From positions 1-5,034 of the forward strand of contig DJPQ01000045.1 in NCBI GenBank assembly GCA_002439805.1: a stretch of DNA of 5,034 nt, written 5' to 3'. Positions within the stretch are counted from its first letter, which is position 1. Each line of letters opens with the position of its first letter. Source of the DNA: Bacteroidales bacterium UBA6408 (GTDB lineage: Bacteria; Bacteroidota; Bacteroidia; Bacteroidales; UBA932). The notes beneath the pieces were generated by a model. It was not told the origin of the DNA, did not search any database, and was given only the letters and a program-made list of their open reading frames with translations. This document shows positions 1 to 5,034 of this stretch, one piece after another. Made by a program: the position numbers and the translations under genes.

Positions 1-689
1 GTGGCGATGTTGTAGCCGCTGGTCACGTCGTCCATTGTGACGGGGCTGACTCCCATCATGAGTATGCGGTCGAACATCCCCTTGTACTGCTTGAACACGC
101 TCCGGTAGAACCCCTCGGCATGGGTCATGGCATGATAGACCTGCTCGCCCTTGACATTCAGCACGACATTCGTGAAGTTGTCGTATTCATCGACGATGAG
201 GTATAGTTTCCTCTTCATCCTCTTGGCGTATAGGTCGATGACGTTCAGTTTTCCGACAAAAGTCTTCTGCCTGAGCACCTCGGACAGATACTCCGGCGGA
301 TAGAACGCCTCATACCTTCTCGCGAAGTCCTCCGCCACGGCGCTGCAATAGACATCGAAGCTCTGCGACAGCGTCTCGATGTCCCCGCCGACCCTCGAAA
401 AGTCCAGATACAGCACCTGGAACTCTCCCATAAGCGGAGTCGGATTCTTCTCAATCCAGAGCCCGGAAAACAGGTTGACAAAATTATCCTTCTCCAGAAT
501 GTCGTAGTAGTACCTCATCATTGACAGGAACAGGCTCTTTCCGAAACGCCTCGGCCTGATGAGGAACAGAAAATTCCCCGCAGCCTCCATCTTGGAAAGA
601 TACATTGTCTTGTCCACATAATACTTGTCTTCTTCGCGTACCTGCGCGAAATCGGAAATCCCGTAGGGTATGAGCTTGTACGATGCCAT
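1..689 (-). CDS. AAA-ATPase-like protein (PF09820 type), N-terminal part, cut by window edge
   Basis: The frame reads from an ATG at 689 leftward to position 1 without a stop, giving 229 residues and a partial codon. The start MASYKLIPYGISDF is followed by YYVDKT (residues 23-28), a P-loop in the form RPRRFGKSL (45-53), a Walker B-like strand YLIVDEYDN (163-171) and GVSPVTMDDVTSGYNIA (213-229). This order is typical of the AAA-ATPase-like family abundant in Bacteroidota. Full members are usually about 500-600 residues and end in a PD-(D/E)XK nuclease-like domain (DUF1703, PF08011), which would lie off the left edge. ATP binding is well supported. The cellular role of the family is not established; links to mobile DNA or defence are only suggested. 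The ATG sits just after an AT-rich leader without a clear Shine-Dalgarno, and no upstream ATG was seen in frame before the promoter. The gene is divergent from the sigma factor operon and probably independent of it. Confidence 0.9.
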   Translation of the reverse strand, partial: MASYKLIPYGISDFAQVREEDKYYVDKTMYLSKMEAAGNFLFLIRPRRFGKSLFLSMMRYYYDILEKDNFVNLFSGLWIEKNPTPLMGEFQVLYLDFSRVGGDIETLSQSFDVYCSAVAEDFARRYEAFYPPEYLSEVLRQKTFVGKLNVIDLYAKRMKRKLYLIVDEYDNFTNVVLNVKGEQVYHAMTHAEGFYRSVFKQYKGMFDRILMMGVSPVTMDDVTSGYNIA

Positions 690-713
690 GGCGCTAAAAA
701 TAACAAACGACGG

Positions 714-744
714 CAAAAATACGAAAATTCGGCTATATTGCAAC
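714..744 (-). promoter_or_regulatory. Bacteroidota-type promoter for the AAA-ATPase-like gene
   Basis: Read on the minus strand, positions 721-714 are TATTTTTG, a full match to the Bacteroidota -7 element TAnnTTTG. Nineteen bases upstream, 744-741 reads GTTG, three of four bases of the -33 element TTTG. The spacing fits the usual 19-21 bp. Transcription would begin near 707, giving a leader of roughly 15-20 bases before the ATG at 689. The match is by eye only. Confidence 0.6.
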
Positions 745-780
745 GAATCCGAAACCCTCGAAGCAAACTGTCACGCCGAT

Positions 781-821
781 TTTTCGGGGAAAATGAAAAA
801 TTTTTGATTGTTTTCGGGAAA
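781..821. repeat. Pair of operator-like TTTTCGGG repeats around an A5T5 tract
   Basis: TTTTCGGG occurs at 781-788 and again at 811-818, exactly 30 bp apart (about three helical turns, so on the same face). Each copy is itself a small inverted repeat: TTTTC-GGG-GAAAA at 781-793 and TTTC-GG-GAAA at 812-821. Between them lies the perfect palindrome AAAAATTTTT (796-805), a likely intrinsically curved A-tract. The pair brackets the -33 element of the sigma gene promoter, with the second copy in its spacer. The arrangement suits a dimeric regulator, but no protein can be assigned and AT-rich spacers produce such patterns by chance. Confidence 0.35.
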
Positions 822-833
822 GGTATATATTTG
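803..833 (+). promoter_or_regulatory. Bacteroidota-type promoter for the ECF sigma factor gene
   Basis: TTTG at 803-806 and TATATTTG at 826-833 match the -33 (TTTG) and -7 (TAnnTTTG) elements of the Bacteroidota housekeeping sigma factor, with a 19-bp spacer. Transcription would start near 838-842, about 25 bases before the ATG at 864. This placement also argues against the longer in-frame reading that begins at 738, since that ATG is upstream of the promoter. It implies that the sigma gene has basal, housekeeping-type transcription. Confidence 0.75.
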
Positions 834-863
834 CGGATAATTTTGCACGAGGCTGACTTTGGG

Positions 864-1448
864 ATGAAGACTGATTCTGAAATATCAGAAATCGCAGTAT
901 GGAACAGGTTCAGGGAAGGGGACACCGAGGCGTTCTCCCTCCTCTATGACCTGTATGTCGACGCGATGTACCGCTACGGGATGAAAATCGTTTCCGATCG
1001 GGATATGCTGACGGACGCTATCCATGACGTTTTCGTGAAATTGTTCAGCGCTGTAAGGCTTCCGGCGGACATCAGAAGCCCCAAGGCCTATCTGTTCAGG
1101 TCTCTCCGAGGGCAGATTTACGATAATCTGAAGCGTGGGGGGGGCAGATTCCCTTCCATAGGTCTTGACAACATACCGTTCAACGTCGAGTGGAGGCTCT
1201 CGGATGACGCCGCGTGCGAACGTGAGAATCGCGCCGAGACAGAGGAAAGGTACAGGCGCGCACTGTCAGTCATGACGGACAGGCAGAAAGAGGCGGTCTA
1301 TCTTCATTACTCCATGGGCTTCTCCTTTGAGGAAACCGCCGCTCTTATGGACATGAACGTCCAGTCTGTCCGCAATCTTATGTCCCGGGCCCTTGCAAAG
1401 GTCAGGAAAGTGATGCCTCTGGCTGTTTTCCTGAATCTCTTCTTCTGA
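864..1448 (+). CDS. ECF-type RNA polymerase sigma factor (Bacteroidota FecI-like)
   Basis: This 194-residue protein is the normal length for a group 4 (ECF) sigma factor. Region 2 spans about residues 23-90 (DTEAFSLLYDLYVDAMYRYG, then DAIHDVFVKLF and SPKAYLFRSLRGQIYDNLK), covering core polymerase and -10 binding. A short linker (91-126) leads to region 4 (about 127-182), with the helix-turn-helix FSFEETAALMDMNVQSVRN at 153-171. The hydrophobic end PLAVFLNLFF is common in Bacteroidota ECF factors. The ATG at 864 was chosen over one at 738, because the extra 42 residues resemble no sigma domain and the earlier ATG precedes the promoter. A weak GAGG lies 11 bases upstream. The next genes encode a FecR-type anti-sigma factor and a receptor with an STN domain, so its activity is probably held at the inner membrane until the receptor binds ligand. 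Its target promoters are unknown. A run of eight G sits in the linker. Confidence 0.93.
   Translation: MKTDSEISEIAVWNRFREGDTEAFSLLYDLYVDAMYRYGMKIVSDRDMLTDAIHDVFVKLFSAVRLPADIRSPKAYLFRSLRGQIYDNLKRGGGRFPSIGLDNIPFNVEWRLSDDAACERENRAETEERYRRALSVMTDRQKEAVYLHYSMGFSFEETAALMDMNVQSVRNLMSRALAKVRKVMPLAVFLNLFF
1137..1144 (+). repeat. G8 homopolymer inside the sigma factor gene
   Basis: Eight consecutive G encode most of Gly92-Gly94 in the linker between sigma regions 2 and 4. One added G would bring a TGA into frame at 1166-1168. One lost G would bring a TAG into frame at 1159-1161. Either slip would leave a region-2-only product of about 100 residues. The tract is visible directly; any switching role is inference. 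Confidence 0.9.
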
Positions 1449-1523
1449 CCCCCGGATTTTGTCCGAATCGAAAAAAGTGCGGAGCTGTGAGTATAAAACG
1501 TGCAAGTCCGCAGTCTATGATGC

Positions 1524-1564
1524 TGTTGTATTCCGAGTGTAGAGTACATACGACAATTTTTTTT
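1524..1564 (+). terminator. Possible weak intrinsic terminator or attenuator between sigma and anti-sigma genes
   Basis: Bases 1524-1531 (TGTTGTAT) can pair with 1548-1555 (ATACGACA) in an 8-bp stem with one G-U pair and a 16-base loop, which may hold a small inner GTA/TAC helix. After one A comes a run of eight T (1557-1564). The order stem then T-run is that of a rho-independent terminator, but the stem is AU-rich and the loop large, so it may be weak or accidental. It lies 30-70 bases before the anti-sigma start and could reduce read-through. Confidence 0.25.
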
Positions 1565-1593
1565 GCAACATTGACTGCTAATAACAGATAAGA

Positions 1594-2667
1594 ATGAATG
1601 AAGACAATCTGACGGACGAAATATTCTCTGTCATGGAGCCTGTCGAGGAGCACATCAGCGACTCGGACAGGATAAGATTATGGCTTTCGATTGACAGGGA
1701 CTACAGGATCGCGGGAAAACGGAACAGGCGCATCAGGGGCTTCTTCCGGGCTTTCGCCGTATCGGCTGGAATGGCTGCTGCTGTTGCTGCCGGCGTGTTT
1801 ATCCATCGTGAATATGTCTTGAATAACCTGCAGGAGGACGGTTTCGGCCTCCAACTGGTGGCGGACTATTCGCCGGGAAAAGATAAGGAAATAAGTCTTG
1901 TTCTTCCTGACGACACCCTAAAGGTCGCGGGAAATGCCGAAATATCCTATGCGGAAGGCTCTCTGTCAATAACTTCCGATGGAGAGTCTCTCACTCATGG
2001 CATCGCCGCCGGGAATGAAGTTCATAAACTCTCCGTGCCTTATGGAAAGACAGTCCGCCTGAAGCTGGCAGACGGTACGGGCCTGCATCTCAATGCCGGG
2101 TCAATGGTCGCGTTCAGGGCGGGGATGTCCGGAAGCTCCAGAATCCTCTACCTCAACGGAGAGGCTTACCTTGACGTGGCGCGGGATGAAAGCCGTCCGT
2201 TCAAAGTGATGACCGACAGGATGAACGTGTCCGTGCTCGGGACCAGTTTTGATGTGGATGCCTACCATGGTGAGGAGAGCCAGAGCGTCGTGCTCGTCTC
2301 CGGGCAGGTAAAAGTCGCCTCAGAGCATTTGGACGGGGAATATCTTATGACTCCCAAACAGAGACTCAGGCTTGGAAGCTCGGGTGATGTGACAGTGAAG
2401 ACCGTGAATCCGGAAGACTATGTCTGCTGGACAACCAATTTCCTGAAGTTCGACCGTTCGGACATAACGGATGTGCTCAGACGGCTCTCCCGTCACTACA
2501 ACGCGGAGTTCTCATGTGACAAGACTGTCAGGGGACTGTCCATAACCGGTACCATGGACATTTCGGGAGATTGTGAAAACGCTTTGGAAAACCTTTCAAT
2601 TGTCTCCGGAATATCCTGTCGCAGGGGAAATGACGGAGTCTATTACATAACTATGGGACGGCGCTGA
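1594..2667 (+). CDS. FecR-type transmembrane anti-sigma factor with C-terminal DUF4974
   Basis: This 357-residue protein has the standard Bacteroidota FecR layout and length. Residues 1-50 are a charged cytoplasmic segment (RIAGKRNRRIRGFFR before the membrane) that should hold the ECF sigma factor. A single membrane helix lies at about 52-70 (AFAVSAGMAAAVAAGVFI). The periplasmic FecR domain covers about 147-242, with VPYGKTVRLKLADGT, LNAGS, LYLNGEAYLDV and VLGTSFDVDAY. A DUF4974-like domain covers about 283-353 (LKFDRSDITDVLRRLSRHYN to GVYYIT). A His (residue 165) stands where many relatives have Trp in DGTxxWLNAGS. The start codon has no Shine-Dalgarno and follows a TAATAACAGATAAGA leader, usual for the phylum. 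It follows its presumed sigma partner by 145 bp and precedes the receptor by 61 bp. In the known Fec-type pathway, the periplasmic part contacts the receptor's signalling domain, and signal-induced proteolysis releases the sigma factor; that is inferred here. Confidence 0.93.
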   Translation: MNEDNLTDEIFSVMEPVEEHISDSDRIRLWLSIDRDYRIAGKRNRRIRGFFRAFAVSAGMAAAVAAGVFIHREYVLNNLQEDGFGLQLVADYSPGKDKEISLVLPDDTLKVAGNAEISYAEGSLSITSDGESLTHGIAAGNEVHKLSVPYGKTVRLKLADGTGLHLNAGSMVAFRAGMSGSSRILYLNGEAYLDVARDESRPFKVMTDRMNVSVLGTSFDVDAYHGEESQSVVLVSGQVKVASEHLDGEYLMTPKQRLRLGSSGDVTVKTVNPEDYVCWTTNFLKFDRSDITDVLRRLSRHYNAEFSCDKTVRGLSITGTMDISGDCENALENLSIVSGISCRRGNDGVYYITMGRR

Positions 2668-2728
2668 AAAATTTCTTCTGCCGCAAGGTAATAATATAAC
2701 CATATAATCATCTAACAACTTCTAATAA
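2668..2728 (+). promoter_or_regulatory. AT-rich leader between anti-sigma and receptor genes
   Basis: This 61-bp gap has no consensus -33/-7 promoter, no Shine-Dalgarno and no convincing terminator, so the receptor is probably co-transcribed or served by an ECF promoter I cannot recognise. Four TNTAAY hexamers occur in series at 2695, 2703, 2711 and 2721. The last runs into the ATG as TCTAATAAATG. An A/T-rich stretch just before the start is usual for well-translated Bacteroidota genes. Confidence 0.35.
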
Positions 2729-5034
2729 ATGAACAGAATCAGGAAACTTGCCGGTTGCATCCGCAGGGGCTTTTTTGTCGTAAGCATTATGCTGCTTGCG
2801 GTGAACGCCGCGGCCCAGACCAAGGGCATCACCATTTCGGTGAAGGACATCCCCGCAAAAGAGGTGCTCGAAATGCTAAGGCGGGATTATGGCTATGTCT
2901 TTCTCTACAACGAGGAGGAGGTCAGGCTTGACAGGAGCGTGAGCGTCAGCGTGAAGAATGCCGGCATCGCGGAGGTTATGGACAAAGTCCTCTGGAAAGG
3001 ACTGGACTACAAGGTAAGGGGTCGTCAGGTCATCATCACCAAAGAACCCGCCCGGACTCCAAAGAGTGCAGAGGCGCGGAAGGAGTCCAAGCCGGACCGG
3101 CCGGCCAAGATCTCGGGAGTTGTCATGGATGCCAATGGCGTGCCGCTCATCGGGGCGGGCGTTATGCTGAAGGGAACAGGAAAGGGAACCGTGACGGATG
3201 TTGACGGGCGCTTTTCCATTGAGGCGGGCAGTTCTGACGTGCTTGAAGTGTCCTACATCAACTATGTCACCAAGGACATCCCGGTAAAGGGGAAGTCTGA
3301 TTTCAACATCATGTTGCAGGAGGACACGATGTCCATCCAAGAGACGGTCGTGGTGGGTTACGGCACGCAGAAAAAGGAGAGCGTCGTCGGATCCATAGCG
3401 CAGGCAAAGGGGGAACAGTTGATGCGGTCCGGCGTTCAGGGCAACGTGGGGCAGATGCTTTCGGGACTTATGCCCGGACTTTCGACCCAGACCGTGTCCG
3501 ATATGCCGGGTAACGATGACCCGACCATCACCATCAGAGGACTTTCCTCCTGGAACGGCTCTTCGCCGCTGGTGCTCATCGACGGGGTGGAGCGTAAGAT
3601 GTCGGACATCGACGCCGGACAGATTGAAAGCATATCCGTGCTGAAGGATGCCTCCGCTACGGCCGTGTTCGGAGTCAAGGGAGCGGAAGGCGTGATCCTC
3701 GTCACCACAAAGCGTGGAAAGGAAGGACGGGCAAGCGTCTCGTTCTCGGCCAACGCCACATTCAAGGTGATTGGTGATATGCCCGACCTTCAGGATGCTT
3801 ACGACACCTATCGTTATCAGAATGAACTGGTTGAGAAGTCACTCCCGTACGACGAGGCAAGCTGGGGCTATTATTCCCCTGTCGGAGAGACCAACAAATA
3901 CCGTTATCCGTCTTCGCGCACCGAGGCCGATCTCTATCCTAACATCAACTGGCCTGATGCCATCACCAAGGATTTCGCCATGACGCAGAGGTATGACCTT
4001 AACGTGACGGGCGGAACCAAGTTCGCCAAGTACTTTGCCGCCATCTCCTATTTGAAGGATGACGACCTGTTGAAGTCCGGAGATAATGACAATCTGCCGT
4101 TCAATCCACAGTTCGGATTCCAGCACTACAACATAAGGCTGAACGTGGACCTTAACTTCACGCCATCGACAATTGTCAGCGTCAATCTTGCAGGCTCTTT
4201 CAGGATGAGGGACGAGGTGCCAACACAATATGGTGAGATATGGAATGCCTTCTACAGCCTGTCACCGTCCATATTCCCGATACAATATGAGGACGGTGCT
4301 TATGGCAAACCTTATGGCGGTACGGAAAAAAACCCTGTTGCAGTGCTTTCCGGCGCGACTAATTTTCAGAAAAAGAATACTTTCCAGATGATGTCGGATG
4401 TCACCCTGAAGCAGAAACTTGACTTCATCACCAAAGGGCTCTCCGTGTCGGGAACATTCTCGTTTGATACTAGATTCCTCTCTGAAAGGAACTTCGGCTG
4501 GTCGAACGTGCTCTCCAAGGCAGTCGACAGAAACACGGGCTCGGTGATCTATGATCCTCCTACAGGCGACAACGATATGGACTATTATCCCGCACCGCCT
4601 TGGTTCGGTGGTGAGGAACTGTCCGTGAACAGCACCGTACGCCGCATCTATTACAAGGCTCAGGTGGACTATGCCCGCAGTTTCGGCAAACATGACGTGA
4701 CGGCGCTCGCCCTTATGAGCCGCGAGCAGATGGCGGACGGAAGCGAGTTCCCCCACTATCGTGAAGACTGGGTGGGAAGACTTACCTACGCATTTGACAA
4801 CCGCTATTTTGTGGAGGCCAACGGCTCGTACAATGGGTCGGAGAAGTTCGCCGCAAAATACCGCTTCGGATTTTTCCCATCGTTGGGTCTTGGCTGGCAG
4901 ATTTCGGAAGAGCCTTTCTTCAAGCCATTGAGGAAGGTTGTCGACAGATTTAAGTTCCGCTATTCCATCGGACAGGTCGGAAGCGACAATTTCGCGGCAC
5001 AGCGCTGGGCCTACATGAGCACATGGGCTGTCGG
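2729..5034 (+). CDS. SusC/RagA-type TonB-dependent receptor with STN signalling domain, cut by right edge
   Basis: The frame is open from ATG 2729 to the end, giving 768 residues of an expected 1,050-1,200. In order there is a signal peptide (residues 1-29, hydrophobic FFVVSIMLLAV, likely cleavage at AAA-Q30) and an STN domain (about 34-104, ITISVKDIPAKEVLEMLRR to QVIIT). A charged Pro/Lys linker follows, then a carboxypeptidase-regulatory-like beta domain (about 127-198, ISGVVMDANGVPLIGAGV, TDVDGRFSI). Next comes ETVVVGYGTQKK (205-216) and the plug, with the SusC hallmarks ITIRGLSSWNGSSPLVLIDG (267-286) and VLKDASATAVFG (304-315). The remainder is beta-barrel, including FGFFPSLGLGW and RYSIGQVGSDN (744-754). 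Such proteins import glycans, peptides or other ligands across the outer membrane with TonB energy and a SusD lid lipoprotein, which should lie just downstream. The STN domain, absent from SusC proteins that do not signal, fits the adjacent sigma/anti-sigma pair. The substrate cannot be deduced. Confidence 0.95.
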   Translation, partial: MNRIRKLAGCIRRGFFVVSIMLLAVNAAAQTKGITISVKDIPAKEVLEMLRRDYGYVFLYNEEEVRLDRSVSVSVKNAGIAEVMDKVLWKGLDYKVRGRQVIITKEPARTPKSAEARKESKPDRPAKISGVVMDANGVPLIGAGVMLKGTGKGTVTDVDGRFSIEAGSSDVLEVSYINYVTKDIPVKGKSDFNIMLQEDTMSIQETVVVGYGTQKKESVVGSIAQAKGEQLMRSGVQGNVGQMLSGLMPGLSTQTVSDMPGNDDPTITIRGLSSWNGSSPLVLIDGVERKMSDIDAGQIESISVLKDASATAVFGVKGAEGVILVTTKRGKEGRASVSFSANATFKVIGDMPDLQDAYDTYRYQNELVEKSLPYDEASWGYYSPVGETNKYRYPSSRTEADLYPNINWPDAITKDFAMTQRYDLNVTGGTKFAKYFAAISYLKDDDLLKSGDNDNLPFNPQFGFQHYNIRLNVDLNFTPSTIVSVNLAGSFRMRDEVPTQYGEIWNAFYSLSPSIFPIQYEDGAYGKPYGGTEKNPVAVLSGATNFQKKNTFQMMSDVTLKQKLDFITKGLSVSGTFSFDTRFLSERNFGWSNVLSKAVDRNTGSVIYDPPTGDNDMDYYPAPPWFGGEELSVNSTVRRIYYKAQVDYARSFGKHDVTALALMSREQMADGSEFPHYREDWVGRLTYAFDNRYFVEANGSYNGSEKFAAKYRFGFFPSLGLGWQISEEPFFKPLRKVVDRFKFRYSIGQVGSDNFAAQRWAYMSTWAV

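Noticed and set aside
738..863. A 42-codon N-terminal extension of the sigma factor from an upstream ATG at 738.
   Set aside because: It runs through the consensus promoter at 803-833, resembles no sigma domain, and the 194-residue form from 864 has the normal ECF length.
245..925. Minus-strand open frames at 245-481 and 518-925.
   Set aside because: They overlap the AAA-ATPase-like gene or the divergent promoters in other frames and show no domain.
1453..1465. Small hairpin CGGA-TTTTG-TCCG just after the sigma stop codon as a terminator.
   Set aside because: The stem is only four pairs and no T-run follows.
1510..1578. Inverted hexamers GCAGTC (1510-1515) and GACTGC (1573-1578) in the sigma to anti-sigma gap.
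   Set aside because: Only 6 bp, 57 bases apart and not extendable on either side; expected by chance.
1770..1793. GCT-rich run in the anti-sigma gene as a possible triplet repeat.
   Set aside because: It encodes the Ala-rich membrane helix, is imperfect and short, and is explained by composition.
4324..4333. A AAA AAC slippery heptamer in the receptor frame (GAA AAA AAC).
   Set aside because: A -1 shift reaches TAA after nine codons, the receptor frame continues normally, and no downstream stimulatory structure was evident. It is an ordinary Glu-Lys-Asn codon run.
2876..4756. Several long open frames opposite or within the receptor gene (for example minus-strand 2876-3340 and 4262-4756).
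   Set aside because: They are shadows of the receptor frame, with low-complexity or Arg/His-rich composition and no recognisable domain, while the receptor frame is clearly coding throughout.

Overview
This window looks like chromosomal DNA from a member of the Bacteroidota, probably a Bacteroidales gut or oral type. Four things point there: a SusC/RagA-type TonB-dependent receptor, an ECF sigma factor with the Bacteroidota-style hydrophobic C-terminal tail, a FecR/DUF4974 anti-sigma factor, and promoters fitting the phylum's TTTG / TAnnTTTG consensus with little Shine-Dalgarno signal. The coding DNA is moderately GC-rich and the intergenic DNA is AT-rich. I cannot name the genus from the sequence.

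Layout: positions 1-689 (minus strand) hold the N-terminal 229 codons of an AAA-ATPase-like protein (PF09820 type) whose C-terminus lies beyond the left edge. A 174-bp divergent intergenic region (690-863) carries one consensus promoter per direction. The plus-side promoter is accompanied by a 30-bp-spaced repeat and an A5T5 tract. Three plus-strand genes follow: an ECF sigma factor (864-1448), a 145-bp gap with a possible weak hairpin plus T8 run, a membrane FecR-type anti-sigma factor (1594-2667), a 61-bp AT-rich leader, and a SusC-like outer-membrane receptor (2729 to the right edge, about two thirds present).

The three plus-strand genes make a cell-surface signalling unit of the FecI/FecR/FecA kind, as used by many Bacteroidota nutrient-uptake loci. 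The receptor has an extra N-terminal STN signalling domain. Binding of its ligand outside should be passed through STN to the periplasmic part of the anti-sigma factor, freeing the sigma factor to transcribe the uptake genes. A SusD-like lipoprotein and possibly degradative enzymes would be expected just past position 5034. The substrate cannot be read from this window. The ATPase gene is divergent with its own promoter and is probably unrelated.

Nothing here is clearly a new system. The points most worth checking are a G8 tract inside the sigma gene, where a one-base slip in either direction stops translation within ten codons; the parallel residue pattern of the anti-sigma C-terminal domain and the receptor STN domain; the operator-like repeats around the sigma promoter; and the possible attenuator between sigma and anti-sigma genes.
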